Below, piece by piece: positions 35,830 to 50,300 of a stretch of DNA of 64,000 nt. Made by a program: the position numbers and the translations under genes. Numbering within the stretch: the first letter of the stretch is position 1; each line of letters opens with the position of its first letter. The DNA comes from Solenopsis invicta. Taxonomy: Eukaryota > Arthropoda > Insecta > Hymenoptera > Formicidae. The stretch is from positions 7,874,001-7,938,000 of the forward strand of contig NC_052665.1 in the NCBI RefSeq assembly GCF_016802725.1, read 5' to 3'. The notes under the pieces were generated by a model that searched no databases, was not told the DNA's origin, and saw only the letters and a program-made list of their open reading frames with translations.

Positions 35830-38800
35830 ATGACGACTGCCATGGCCCGGCTGCCCTGCAAGCAATCGTCCTCGCCCTCGCAGCAGACGCGAGTGAACAA
35901 TTTCGGAAACAGCCGGAACCCGTACTGGGACATGCAAGTCAGGCTTCCCGCGCCGTCGTACGTCAGAAATCATCATCGACATAGCGACCATACAGGTGAG
36001 AGCCCGTGTGCGAACTGCATTGCGAATCGCATTGCGAATCGATGCGTCAAGGCACCCTATTGACGTGCGCACTTGAAGAGGGGAAAAAAAAGGGAATTTC
36101 TCTACGCGCGTTTTTTTTTTTTTTTTTCTTCTTTGAATTGCCTCAAGTTCTGCCAGATGCGAAACAAATTTCCATCCATTTCATGCACTTGTACATTCCA
36201 TGCGCCGGCTAGAGCGAAATACTATCGGTTTTGAATTATTACACGGATGCATGCGAATTAACTCGAGATCGAGTTTTATTGAGCGAAGAATCCACATTGC
36301 AGCTCTGCGCTTCCGTTCCAGTTTTAACATTTTATCTCACCACCGACGTCAAACGATGCGCTTCTTTAAATATTACATTACGCAAGAGAGACGCGAGTTA
36401 TACGTTGTGCAGTTACGTCTCGATGAGAAATTATCCGTTCCATTTTTCGGCTTTACGACAATTCGCATTATCTTCGTCATTAACGTCCCATTGTGCGCGA
36501 TCGTGTCACGTCCGATTAAGGACGGACGGACGCCGATAGTCCGATAGCCTCGTTTCGACAATTTACGGCGAGCGCAATGCCGCTATTCGATCCAACAAAT
36601 TTCATGTTGTGATAACACATTGCCACTGCTCTTCGCGAAATGATTTTCTCAAGGATCGACCTAAACTTTCTCTAATTGCGACACATCCCTATTAATACGT
36701 AAAGAAATGTCTGATCAGAGATCGGTCGCATTTAAAATAATATCATTTAAAATATACAATTTAAAATAAAATAATTATTTAGTATTTATTATTTTAAATA
36801 ACTTTTTATGACGTATTGCTTATTTTATATTTTAAATAAGTTTTTGGAATCTATTTTATATTTTAAATAAGTCGTATCATTATTTTATCGACTCTTGCAT
36901 CTGATAGATATATTAGCCAAAGTTTCGTCTATAAAAATATTTGCCAAGAAGTACTTTTTATTAATAAAAAAGAAGAAATAAATGCGCATATCTCTAAATC
37001 GTGTTACATATAAGTTTAAAAAAAGATAGAAGATTATATTATATTCAACAAATAATTATAAATAAACTATAAATGATTGTAAATGATTGTAAACAATTAT
37101 GCAAAGTGTCTCTGAAGTCTGCTATTACTTCCTATATTTCAAAAATAATTCAAAATTATGAAAAATGTTTAAACTTTACTTCCAAATTTAAAAGAGTAGC
37201 TCCTTGAAATATTCGAACATGCGTTTCGCGATTTTTCATAATTTTGATTCGTTTTCGAAATATAGGAGGTGAGGACAGACTTTATAGACACCTTGTATAA
37301 TTATTTATAACTTATTTAACATTATCTATTTAATATAATTTATCTCTTTATCTGCCTTTTTTCAAGCTTATATTTAACATGATTTAGACATGAGCAGATA
37401 ACATAAATTTTCATTTTTTTTCTTACCCTATAGAAAATACGTCTTGGCAAATATTTTTATAGATTAAATTTGACTAATGTCAAGCGGTTTTTCATCATTT
37501 TGAATCGTGTCTAAAATATAGGAGACAAATATAGGGAAAATGGGGACAGACTTTGTAGACAACCTGTATTGGTATTGAATAAATAAATTTATAAATTCAA
37601 TGAAATTCAAATTAATTCTCGATTAATCTTCATTTTATTGAATTTATACGAACTTAAAGAGTTTGCCGTGCAACATGACCGAGCACGAGGGAATAGAAAG
37701 TCCACCGGTTTTCATAATTTCCTCGTTGACTTCGCCATATGTTACGATACGATACGTGTCCTTGACGTTGCCTCTGTCGTACCGGCACCTTTTTTTTTTT
37801 TATTGCCAGTACGTACACATATGTACGGGCCATTATCGCGGTTGGTGGTGTTGCCTCTCTCCGGGGAGAAGTGCCGGGTTTTATTTGGCAGGCGTTCTCC
37901 ATGTGCGTGTCGGACGATGATGGCGGCCGGGCACATGTCGTCAATCAGCGGCTATGCGAAAACAGAAGGAGAACGCGCAGATGCGCTGCCGTTCGTCGAG
38001 ACGTTGCTCGTTCGTCGTTAACACTTGCCCTCGGCATCACAACCCAACCGAAGACGTTAAGTACTCGCCCGAGCGAGATATCTACATCGCCGCGCGATGA
38101 CGCGTTCGACGTCGATGATGCTACGAAGAGAGCGGAGCAGGGCTCGACAAATGCGAGAAAAGTATCTCGGCCGACGGCGAGAAACGATTGATAACGAGGC
38201 GAAACACGTGCGCCGTTGATTAAACCAACATAAACTGGCTTTAATGCCGAGCCTCTATCCCCCGCACGCGCGGCATGCTCCTCTTCCTATAACATATCCG
38301 CGGGAATATCCGGTTTGTGGGGAAACGCGCGGAACGAGATTATCGCCAAATTGCCAATTAGTATAAGTAAGATTATATACGAAAGCCGCGCTAATTGGCG
38401 GCGGGACTCTATTTCGCATGCAACAGCCGTATTCGTACGGTTCCGCATTAGCATTTCATCACGTTTCTTAATAAACGCCGCGCGCGCTCGCAGATTGAAT
38501 ATTAAACAGCTGTATTTTCCGCGCTCGCGATTAATCGAGACAACGAAACATTTTCGCAGCGTCGCGTCGCGTCGTCGACCTATTCGGATCATAGATTTTT
38601 GCGCGCGTACTCTTGTTTTTTTTTTTATTATTGCAAATGAAAATGCAAACTCAAACATAACGTGTTTTAGAGTGAGCGATGAATTCCCGTATAGCCACAT
38701 CTTGCTAATAAAAAATAAGCTTCGAATAAGCCGAGGTGATGCACGCGCGTATCTGAAATTATGAAACGCGACACTTCCGGGACATTCGATAAGCCGAACG

Positions 38801-41800
38801 TAAATATCAGGGATCAAAGGCCCTGTTGGGAGCTAATATTCTAAAGAGAAGCCGGCTTCCATAAATTTTAGCGGCTACGTGGGGACCCGCTGTCGCACGT
38901 GGTTCAACCAGATAGACCGGGTATCTGGCCCAAAAGCGGCGTTTCCTTCCAGGAAGCGGATTATTTACGCCGGTGGTCTCTCACTTCTTTTCTTTTACCC
39001 GTCATGTCACGTGTGTGCCGCAGGGAAGCGGAAGAGCGCCGTGGAGCTGCTGCAGGAGACGAAAGCCTTCTACGTGAAGAGCGAGACCGTGCTGGATCGG
39101 AAGCAGGAGCTGAAGAACAGCGGTCATCTGCAGGTCTCGCAGCTGAGCGCGCCCGGCGCACCGCCGCCGAGATTGTTACGAAAATGCACCGGCAACTCCG
39201 CCTGCCCTATGCAGCCAACGTCGCCGTCGCAGTTGCAACCAACTCCCATGACACCGCCCTGCTGCTGGGTCTCGTGTCACGAACAGGACAGACGTAAGTA
39301 GCCCAGACAGATCTAGCTCGCGAGCCGCAAGAGACGCGAGGGTGACCCCAGAGTACTCCGGGATGATTCTATCAAAAAGATCTGCGAAATCACAAAATCC
39401 TATCTTTACAATTTAATAAATCATCACATCCCATATTTTTCTATTAAAACAATTTTACTCTATTACTGCATGCAGAATTTATTATCAAATATTTATTTAT
39501 TATATGTATAATAAACAAGATTTAAGAATATCTCGATGAAACTTGATAACATCTAATTTCAAAACCTTTATTCTCAAAGACTGCATGCAAGATCTAATAA
39601 TGAATTTTCTACTAAATAGATAATTTTGTACTAAATAGATTTTCTATTAAATATTCACTTCAAGAGTAATAAGTTTAGGGTGGAACCAACCACATGCTTT
39701 TAGTTTAGCAGAAACCTCGCTATTTTTTATTGGAAACCTATTCCATAATAAACGATTTTACCCTATTATAATCATGCATTTCTGTATAAAATAGCACGAG
39801 TTGTAATGTCTATTTTGCAACGCAGGGATTATATTTTTGTTTGCTATTTTACAGTAGATGGGATTCTGAGTCCTCAACAAACACTGCCACCCGCGCTGCC
39901 ACCGAAGAGTCCACGTTTGGTTCCGGTTCCCCAAAGACGGACGATTTCGGGACCCCCGAGCGGTACCGGAGCCGAGCTGCAAACGAAGCTGCGCCGACTG
40001 CTGAACACCGACAGCAAGGAAAATATGTTCTTTCCGGACAGTCCGCCGCAGAGCACGGCGCAGAGCAACGGAATGCCGACGCGGGAGGAGAAATTCCGAT
40101 ACTCGCCTGGAAGTCTTTCGCCCGCCTGTCGCGACGAGGATCGTATTCTGGTGAGGAGGAAAATACCGCGACATATCAATCTTTGCCCTTTCGCGATATA
40201 TAATGCCACCACTCATCTTTCGCATAGTCATGCTCTATTTTAAGCTCTACGATGCATCTCAGCTTATGTACAACACGTATACACATATTACGTACGCTTT
40301 TTTGTCAAGGGAATTTATATACGCGTTCATCAATGAAACACTGCGTTGGTTGTATCCTCACATGTAGCGTTATTTGTTTCGCAGCATTGCGCGCCGCAAG
40401 ACGTTCGCTTCAAGTTCGGCAGAAGCAACTCGCACTCGCACACTTCCGGTAGATCCGGCCGGAAGTCGAACAGCTCCCAGTCGGTGGAAAACACGATATG
40501 CCACAAGTCGCTACCGGATCTCCACACGAGTACGCGTCGTCGGGCGTCACTCTCGCCGCGCGCATCCACGAAGTTATCCGCGAAGCCGTCTACTCATCAT
40601 CAAGCTACGAAGACGGGCAATTGCCCGGATTACGAAACTAGTTCAGACTACTCGGACCACAGTTTTAAGCGTGACGCCGTTTGTTATCGCAGGTAAGTGC
40701 AAATGAGTCAGCCTGAGTCATCATTGATTACAAATTGCTGAGTAGTTGTATCCGATTCTGCAGCAATTTTGCTGGTTGATTCCTAAATGAAAACGTGATT
40801 AATTGGCGATTATTAATTAATATTTTTTATTGACTTGCAGTTCTCGCCATATCAGGCGATCTTTGGGATCCGGCGGCGGTGATGCGAGCAGCGTGTTATC
40901 CTCAGGCGGACGAACGCAAAAGTCATCGGGTTCTAGCAAGTTGAGCCACGGCGCGACAGCCAGAGACTCCGGTGGCTCCTCTGGACACTGTACTCATCGC
41001 AGCGAACCAGCGCCCAGGATCCAGGTATAGACAAGTTTAGCGAGATATGTATATATATCTCGAGCGCGAGACTGTTTGACCTTAATCACCGTTGATCTCT
41101 CGCAGGATTGCTGGGCTCACATACGCAGAGACAGTGGTGCATCCACGCAACATTCTACCGAGAAAGACCGATCGAGGAAAGGTAGCTATATTGGTGGGAC
41201 ACCGCCGTCCGTTGTGAGACACTACAGCCCGGAGTCTGAAAGTAGTAATAGTCAAACAGACTACAGCCCGACCTGTAACTCAAGGTATTCAAATAGCACT
41301 TTTTGCTTTCAATTACCTAAGATGTTTGTAAATGAAGATTTATAACACCTGTTCATTCAAAAAAAGTAATGGCCCTACAACCGATTGTTATAATTTGATT
41401 GTGACGTTAGGTTCTCAGACGGTTGGAAGGAAGGTCGCGGTCGACCGATCTTACGATCGAAATCAGACATCAGCGATCGATACTGGCGCCAGGATAACGG
41501 CCGTTCCAGCAAAGTATCCTCCCGCCCGCCGCGATCAATGACTCAGCTCGAGAACTTCTTCGACCGTTTAGGACTGGACTCGGATAACTATCAGCGTATA
41601 ACGGAACCTGACTCCAAGACGACGTCGCCCGTTTTCTTCGACAGTGTCAGCTCCGTGGACTCGGCGTTGGGTCTCTACTCTTGGGTCGGCACTAATCAGA
41701 CGAACCAGGGTAGTCAATGGCAGAACAACTGCAGCATCGGCATGGGCAACGATGAGTGTAACCAAAGGGTAAACGATCCACCGAGTATCGTCGAGCGAAA

Positions 41801-41858
41801 CGCACGTATTATCAAATGGCTTTGCCAATGCCGCAAAGTGCAGTTAGGATACAGTTAA
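35830..41858 (+). CDS. FAM110-family protein (centrosome-associated family)
   Basis: Seven coding exons: 35830-35995, 39024-39293, 39855-40150, 40385-40692, 40841-41024, 41106-41284 and 41411-41858. All phases join, giving 616 residues. Two blocks diagnostic of vertebrate FAM110 proteins are present in the right order. The N-terminal one is KRKSAVELLQETKAFYVKSE (about 57-76). The C-terminal ones are LRSKSDISDRYW (482-493), QLENFFDRLGLDSD (513-526) and IVERNARIIKWL (594-605). The middle is Ser/Arg/Pro-rich and looks disordered, and it explains the greater length than vertebrate members (about 270-370 aa). Vertebrate FAM110 proteins localise to centrosomes and spindle poles; the function here is inferred only. 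A start at 35830 is chosen because the upstream ATG at 35755 stops early. The leader is spliced (acceptor at 35733). Confidence 0.85.
35996..39023 (+). other. Coding intron 1 of the FAM110-like gene
   Basis: It holds the nested inverted repeats at 36.9-37.6 kb and a GC-rich block at about 37.6-38.9 kb. The open frames in that block on both strands show no domain or conserved string. Confidence 0.6.
36905..37570. repeat. Nested inverted-repeat elements
   Basis: The outer arms at about 36910-36955 and 37438-37490 share ctataaaaatatttgccaag in opposite orientation. Inside, 37098-37300 is a second element with 68-bp arms (gtgtct.taaagtctg...cctatattt). A further copy of the inner arm lies at about 37490-37570. 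Confidence 0.65.
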
Positions 41859-44627
41859 ACAACGAGTTTCTCAGCGTGAGTAAATCCCTCATTTCCAATG
41901 ACAGTACATTCAAATCAACGATAAGTATGGTAGTGTTTGCCATTCTATAAACGGTGTATCAGACTCCGTGGAAATACCGAATTCATATGTTTCTCAATGT
42001 GGAATTGATTGTCGCCTTTCCTCTTCCTTTTACAACTTGCATAAATCGTTTAAGGATTTTTATTAATGCTATTAGCTATTTGTTAAGCGTATAATTAATA
42101 TCGTTTTAATTTATTACAATAACAAATGTGTGCCATTTCATAACCACTTGTTGACGGTTCTATACGGTGTGCCTTTCATTGTCGTTATGCATTCAGGATA
42201 AAGGAAGAAATCTTGAGAAACGTATTTACGTGATATTGCGTTATTAAAATTTATATAGACAATTTTGATGTCTCATATTTTTGACGGCACACACATTAAA
42301 ATTTGCTTATATTACTCTCGGACAAATCTGTTACTATATTTTAATATTATTAATTTTGTAATAAGTCTACGATATGTTGCGCAAATATTTTTCCTATTTA
42401 GCAAAGCAATACTAGATTATTACGAGACATTAGCAAAGTCGTGCATAAGGAACGTGAAATTTATTAAATTTTGATGTAAAGTTGTATAAATTTAGCGATG
42501 CGTGTTTCTCGTTTTCAATCTTGAGAATGATTAGTTGATTTGTAGAGAGAAAGTACTCTGACGAAAGATATTTACCTCGACTTTATGAAAACTTATAGAT
42601 CTAATTTCATAAAAAAGAAAAGATTAAAAAATGTTGCCTTTACTCTTGTTGGTTTCTAAAAAAAACCACATATATTTAAAGTGAAATAAGCGTTCAATTG
42701 ATGTTAATATTTGACGAAATTTAGAAGGTGATCGATGAGTTCAAATAGCTTGGTGTTAGACAAAAATATGATTCCAATTTTGTAGTTTAGTAGGAATTGA
42801 TGTGATTTACATTAATACTGTATAAAGTGAAAAAAGACGCTCATTTATCATCATTCTATTTTAATAATAATCTACAAAGATTTACACTAGCTTCACTGTA
42901 TTAGTCTTTATGCTCATCAACTTTTGTTTCTAACATCATACAACGTAAATCATACAACGTAAATCATATAAAACAGATATATAGTAAACATATATTTTCT
43001 AAATTTACTCTTGAAACTAATCTGATGATACGCTATATTTACAAAGACTGCGTGAACTCTACAAATGACATTAGCTTAACATATTGATCTTACTATGCCT
43101 TGAATTTTTATTCCTTCATCAGCACAGAGATTTATTATCGTACTTACAAGGAAATATGTAATGCAGAAACTTAGGTGCATCGACAATACAGGATAATTTA
43201 ATTTAATAATTTGATTATACGCAAATCAATGTTTCATATTTTGTATTTGGAGAATCACATATTTTACATTTTAATAATGAATTAATTATATGGCAATTGT
43301 ACTTATAGCTTCTTCATTAATTTTCAATATTTTTACTTCTAATATTTAATTGCAATTGACATGTTGCAATGCGCAATTTGTAAAATATAATATTTTGTAT
43401 CTCACATATATTCATACTATCTTTTTAATACTATCTTTTAATTGAACATAAATTTATTGAAATATAAAGTATTATTAATAGCAGGTCAGCTCTTTGTTTT
43501 TCGAAGTTCTCTATTGTGATTTCGTTTTCTGACTCGATTGTAACTTTGTTAAATGATGTACTTCTGCTCTTCGATATTTTCCACGTGAATGAGAAAGAAA
43601 GTGAAAGGCTGAACAGTTATTCAAACGGCACATTTGCAAAGGTGCTGTTAGGCTAAGAAAGTGGCAAACTGAAGAGAAAACTTTGCAATTGGGAGAACGT
43701 TTAATCCTGACAGCTTCTTAAAACGGAGGATCGACTATATTTTACAAATAAAAAAAAGGTTCTGCATTATCTATCTCTAAATTTTTTTTTAAGAAAAATC
43801 ACTTCTATTTTTTGCTGTGCGACAACAAACGTGATTTTCATTCACATAATTCACGTACAATTTAACGATTAATTTTTTTCTCCGACCATTTAGTTCTCCC
43901 TATTCTATGGCAATCAAATGGTAGTGTAAGAAATTTTGAATGTTCACGACACTTATGTGATTCATATATTCTTGTAACACGCGATTTTTGTGTAATACAA
44001 AGTACAGTTATTCTCGAACTTCTCTAATTTCATATGGTATAGATGTTTTAAATGTATAATCGACAGTTTCGCGTAATTAAAATATGATACAGCATTTAAA
44101 AGTAGAGAGAGAAGGAAATTGATACCATTATATAATAAAGTCTTATATTCTTTTCCAGCAGACAGAATCTTTGCACATGGAATGTCTCAGGCACACATCT
44201 ATTCTATGCTGGACTGCAATTGTCAGAGGCCAAATTACAAGTCTAAGTAGATTTACTTTGCTGTCGAAACAATTTTACAGTTATATGTGACCTAAGAATT
44301 ACACAGAATTTTAGCGAATAAGCTTCAGATTTTCGATTCAAATCTTAGTTGCCAAAATATTGAATGTTAAAGAAATGGCATCGAGTTAATTTCAAAGTTG
44401 CCAAAGAATTTAAAATCGACAGCAAATTCGCAGTGCCTGAGACACTATGTACAAAGTATTATACGGATATATAATGGCATAATAGTAGTGATAACTAGAG
44501 TTTGCTATACTTGCAATCTTCGACGAGGATATATAAAGAATTTATAAAGTTTATAATCGCTGCTGTAGTAGTCAATTGTAAAGCGTTATAGCACAAAATT
44601 AGACATGCGACTAAAATATATGCTTGT

Positions 44628-44750
44628 AATATATATATTCACGTATATTATATTTTATATATAATATATATTGTATATTAACAATATATATTATATATAT
44701 TTATATATAATACATAATATAATATATATTACACATATACATATTATGTT
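44628..44750. repeat. AT palindromic low-complexity tract
   Basis: A dense TA/TTA repeat that includes a perfect 16-bp-arm palindrome (atataatatatattgt, 6-nt loop, complement). Confidence 0.8.
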
Positions 44751-45291
44751 TCCTAAACTTTTTGGAAGTCATACGATATTATTTTTTATGATAAAAAAGA
44801 TAGATGTAGCATTAGGTTGTGCATTTTTGTATGCACTCTAGAATTAACGTTGTAAAGCAGAAAATATTGGAATTGAATTCACGCAGAGAGAGTGACACTG
44901 TGTGAGGATTAAGTTAGATTAGTTAGAATTATATTCCATACAGCACCGATTATTACGAAAAGTTTTCAGAAAGGTTTCGATCTTTTACAATTTTATGTGC
45001 AACAATTCTAATAGGATTTTGCAAAATGTTATGTGAAATGTTGTAACAGAAATGTTTCTAAAGTCTTCAGTAAATTTAGAAATATACTTCAGCAAAACAA
45101 AAAGTCGTGATATAAAAACGTTAATTAAAAATTTATTCTTGATTTAATATTGTGATAGTTAATAATTCGATGAACTTTTGAGAATGTATAAAATCACACA
45201 AGAAATATTAGTATTAAGATCTTACTATGATTGTTTAGGTTCTTTAATTAATTATTTTTTACATGCCGAGCTATATTCTCTTATTGTCAAA

Positions 45292-45357
45292 AGTCTTTTT
45301 AATCACTTTTTGACATAACACTTTTACACGATTGATCGAAAAGTGATTAAAAGAGCT
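45292..45357 (+). repeat. Hairpin in the putative 3' UTR / intergenic region
   Basis: The arm containing tttttaatcactttttga pairs with the arm containing tcgaaaagtgattaaaag around a 10-nt loop. The stem is about 25 bp with few mismatches. Confidence 0.5.
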
Positions 45358-47344
45358 GTTTCAGAAATGTTGCAAATATGTTTTGCAACTTTCATGAAAT
45401 GTTTCACTTTTTAGTTGAAATATTTCTGAAATATCTCTAAAAGACTTCGATGCTATATGGAATGTAAGTTTTATACCTTGCATAATAAGTTTCATGATAT
45501 ACCTGCTTCATAAATCGGTATTTTAAATTTTAATGCAGGATATTTAAGAACAATAAAGAGAATTATGTACAGCTAAATTTCGCTTTGCGTCAGCGCATAA
45601 TCTAGCATTATAATATACTAAATGATTAAATATTTATACAATTGTTCGTAACATCGCGTTATGTATTAAATAATCAATTGAAAAAGGAGTTAGACAGTTC
45701 TCTTTGTATATTTTTCCAATGTTTACGGCTACGCGTGTTTGATATAAAGATTAGTCATCTTATTTTATAATATTTTTTTAGATAGCTAGTATTCTGCTTT
45801 GTTATTTACAGAATATATTTTACGAGTTGTTGCAATTTCTCGTAATGCGGTCTTTGTTTCCAATACTTATCTGTGAAGAGAATCTCGGAATAAGAATATC
45901 AAAAAAATATACTTTATATATTAGAGGCATGGAGAAAATTAAATAATAACTGAAGGAATTTTATATGAGATGTGAAATATTTTCAAATTCTGTGCTACGA
46001 TTTTCTTGATCTTTTTCAGAAGCGTCTGTTACATGTTAGTATAGAAATTATTTTATATTTCGTCGTATACAGAGAGGTTTAAGTATTTTTTATATGTGTA
46101 AGAACAAAATGAATTGATGCTCTTTTTGTAAAAGAGATAAGAATGCGCACTTACATTGTGAAATTTCAATATATCTATATAACATTTTTTGTGATGTATA
46201 ATATTTAATATTGTTAAATCCGTAAATTTTTAATTGCTTTTATAATCTAGTCATGTAGAACAAAATATGTTAAAGAAACTTTAAGATAATATTATTAAAT
46301 TCCTTCTATATATCACCAAATCTTTTATTTATTCCTTCTCATACTCACCTTTCCGCGATCAGCGTTCCTCCAATGTTATACAAAACTGCTGTGAGGTAAG
46401 TTGTATTATTTCTCAATTTTTAAAAATATTAAAATTTGTAAAATATGAAGTATCTTAAATCTTAAATTTTAGTATTAATTCGGAATATTAGGCCAAATTA
46501 ATGAGAGATAACAAATCAATAATGGATCTCGATGTTTACTTTATTAAAACAAAACATATAACAATATCTAATATTGACATTTATACGAGAAATTGCGGTG
46601 GAAGAAGGCCAAGTCAAATCAGAATATGTTCTGCGGTTAAATATTGTTATGTTTCAATAATAAAAAATATATTTATTAAATAGAATCTAAATAATTAATA
46701 TTCTTTTATTTGAACCTGACATATGTAATATAATGAAAATTTGTGTGATATATTAATTTTCGTTATTAACTTTTTAATATTATATATTTTTATTATCAAT
46801 ACATTAAAATCAAATATATTAACAATTTTAAAATTTAATTACTTTTTCCTGCATGCTCTATTCTGTATTATCCAATTTACATATTTTACATGTTTATATT
46901 ATCTACGTGAAAAAAATTTATGTAAACATCATGTATTAATTACTATTTACATAAAAAATCCATTTAATCTTAAAATGTGGCACAACTATTATTATATTTA
47001 TGTTATATTCAGTGTTTGTTATTTAATATGTATAATCAATTTTAAGTTTTGCAATTATTTTTTAAATTTAATTAACTAATCAAGCTAATTGGCCGTGGGT
47101 TCAGTAGGCTGTTAAAATATATACATATTAATTTTTTATCAACTGCTTATTATACTTTTATAATTGAACTGCAGGGCAGCGCAGTGCGATCGAATTTGCT
47201 TTATTCTATCATGTTCAACGGCAATATGGCGTTAAAGAAAATTTCACGAATGCTAAATTTTACCGCTCTACAGAGCGCGTAGTTTGTGGTCACGTTGCGC
47301 GTCTGAGAGGCAGTGTCATTGTGCGTTAGTAGACGTCGGTAGTG

Positions 47345-47374
47345 ATGTGGAACTTTGCAACGGTGAAAATATGA
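47345..47374 (+). CDS. Nine-codon uORF overlapping the Tango1 start as ATGA
   Basis: ATG at 47345 opens MWNFATVKI and stops at TGA 47372-47374. The main ATG is 47371-47373, so stop and start share the tetranucleotide ATGA. This geometry allows termination-linked re-initiation; whether it operates here is unknown. Confidence 0.45.
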   Translation: MWNFATVKI

Positions 47375-50300
47375 CGAAAATAAACCCATTTACAAATATT
47401 CCATTTCTGCGTGTCGCAATAATTCTCTACGTAATATCGCAATGCCTAGCCGCCCTATCCGACAAACAATTATGTTACGACCTCAATTGTTCAGGTAATT
47501 GAAGCCATACTTTAGCCCTGAAACCTATAGCACACACTTTCACCCTCAACTTAACTGCATATTTCATAATTACTATAATGTTTTATGCTGTTATTTAGAA
47601 CCCATTTCGTTGGCCAGGACTTTACTCACTTACCAATCAAACGATCGGGAGGTAATGTCATTTGGTGCCAATGTAGAAGTCAAAGTTTTCAGTAAAGGAG
47701 CTGGAAAACGGACAGATTTATGGGGTGTCGAGGTACATTTCATTATTCACTGCATATTATTGATCTTATTTCGACGTGATATTTCTATCATTCCTACTTT
47801 TAAAAGTTCTCGCCAATATCTAAGATTGGCATCCCTTAGTTGATTCTACAAAAGATCTATTTTCTTCATATTCACTGATCTCTATTCCAGATAAAGGGCA
47901 AACGTGGATTCGCTCCCAAGTCACTCCTAAAAGAATACAAAATTCTAAAACGTGATTTGTCATACGAAGTGCCTGTCTATAACTTTAATGATGAAGCTAA
48001 CAAAGTTCAGCCCAAGACACTTGAGTCGAAGGAGAAGAAAAGTGGCGAATCATTCACTTTGTTGGAAGATGAATTGTCTCAGACTGATAAGACGCCATCG
48101 TTGGAATCCATAGATGACAGTACCATAGAAGAATCATCTCATGGGATCAGTGCAGATAGCATATCACCTTCTTACGAGGTGATAGATGGTACCACAGTCT
48201 ATTTTGAGGGTAGTCCATCTGTGCAACCCAATTTTGTAGCTGAGGTTGCACAGGCTACTGCATTGCCAAATAAACAGGCTGCAATGACTTCTGATTCTGA
48301 AACAGTTCGCGAAGAACTATCATCTGACAAAGATACATTTATCAACAACAAAAAGTTACAGCCAAGTACGAACGACGCCGATGAACTTAAAGAAACTCCA
48401 TCGTCGGTAGATACTCAGAAACAAACTAGCTCCGACGTACCGCTTGAGAATCCAGAAAGTATAGTCGGTTCAACCTTAGACATAGCGAGCAAAGATGGCA
48501 TTTCGGCAGTCGATGAAAGCAGTAAATCTGAGAAGGATTTATTGAAAAATGTAGAACATATGGAAACATCAGATGATGCAGAGGATGATGAAGAAGAGGA
48601 AGATACCGAAGAAACTACTGAAAGTGGTGGTATATTTGCCTCCATTACAAAAACGTTAAAAATTTTATCCAACTCAGAAGAAACTGTGGCAACAGAGAGC
48701 ACCCCCACTACTCAAAGCAGTGATGATACAGCTGCTTTTGAAGTTGCTATTGAGAGCAATCTGCAATTGGAGGAACAAGTTTCAAAAAATATTAGAGTTG
48801 AGGAAGCTGTAACTGAACAAATTCTTCCATCTACTCAAAAGTTGAATTCAAATATAGATCAAAGTATTATAAATAAAGAAAAGATAGAAACACAGCAAGA
48901 AATTATACGCGAGAGTACTGAGAGCGCAGAAATTTCAGACGAAAAGATAAAGGAAGCTGTCACGATTATTTTGGAAAGTACAACATCTAGCGACGTGCCT
49001 TCATCGAATAATTTTGTACATGAAAACGCTGAAAAGCCTGCCAAAGAATTGCCAACAGTACCTTCAATTTTAGCAAACGATAGTTCTGTATCCGCTAATG
49101 CCGATGTTACTAGCCACATTGAAAATATTGAAATACAGGAAATAAGTGAGGCAAATAAAGTTACGGAAAATATTGATGCAATTACTTCTGATAAAGAGGA
49201 CTCAACAGTCTTGTCTAATTTGCAAAAAACTGTTCAAAGTAGCAATGAGCAAAAATTATCAGAAAGTGATGAAGCACATTTAGAAAATACAAATAAAGAT
49301 ACCGATTACAAAGAAACAATTGACCAAGCAGATAAAATTGTAAATGCTGAAATTTCAGAAAGTACTAGCTTACCGTCTGAAACGGCAGAAAGTATTGCAA
49401 TGACGGAATCATCCTCTGAGAATGACGTCGGTGAAAATATAGTAAATACGGAAAAGGCATTAAATCACAGTGCTGTGGATATGCAATTTAATAAGGAATC
49501 AATTGTACATAGTTATGTAAATAGAATTGATGACTTCGTTAATGATACTAGTGTCGACAATGTTCCTATAGAATCTGATGAATTCTTGAATGGTATAAAA
49601 TCTAGCGTTCTCAAGCCAGAGCAATCTATAGAGTCTAGTCAAGAACGCATGATCTCAGAGCAAACAATGACTTCCAACGAATTTCTCAAGAGACAAATTT
49701 TTACTCAAAATTTAGAACACAAAGATAGTAAGTTATTAATTAATTTAATTAATTAAATCCTATATATGGTACTTGAGTTTTTCTATGTTAATAATGTAGT
49801 ACAGATTTAGTATTTTATACAGAATATGTATATACATATTAATATAATAATATATTTGGTATTGGTTATATCTGAACTTAGATGCTTTGTGTGTTTAGTC
49901 GAAAGTCAGATCGATAAATCTGTGAAAGAAGAAGAAACCTTGCCTGAATATGGTGAGCACATAAACAGTGAAGATGAGGTTTTGAACGAGAATAAGGATG
50001 AAGATAATAGCTTGGAAAAACCTACATACATACCAGGTGAAACAGAAGGTATCAATTATTTTATTATAATGCACAACGATACTTTTAAAAATTCTTTAAA
50101 AATGTAACTATTATAATATTTTTGTGCATTAACTGCAGATAAAGTTTGTACGAATGATCACAAATGCGAAATTGAGACAACAACAGAGTTTCTGAACCAA
50201 GTAAGTTAATCTACAGATAATTTCCAAATATTAATCATATATAATTTATTGTACACATAATAATTTTTCTTCTATGGGAGAAGGGAGACTTCGAAAATGA

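Larger units (their letters stand above)
41859..47344. other. Probable long 3' UTR of the FAM110-like gene, then intergenic DNA
   Basis: No coding gene is supported. Many AATAAA signals occur, so the transcript end is undefined. Structures seen are an AT palindromic tract (44628-44750) and a hairpin (45292-45357). A stretch at 46350-46396 ends in a good donor (gtgag, gtaagt) after a pyrimidine-rich run and might be an unassigned non-coding exon. Confidence 0.4.

Noticed and set aside
38287..38817. Long open frames on both strands in intron 1 of the FAM110-like gene
   Set aside because: Mutually overlapping in CpG-rich DNA, no recognisable protein features, and inside a well-supported intron.
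46501..46683. 60-codon plus-strand frame upstream of Tango1
   Set aside because: Short, no conserved string, and not joined to Tango1 by a usable phase.
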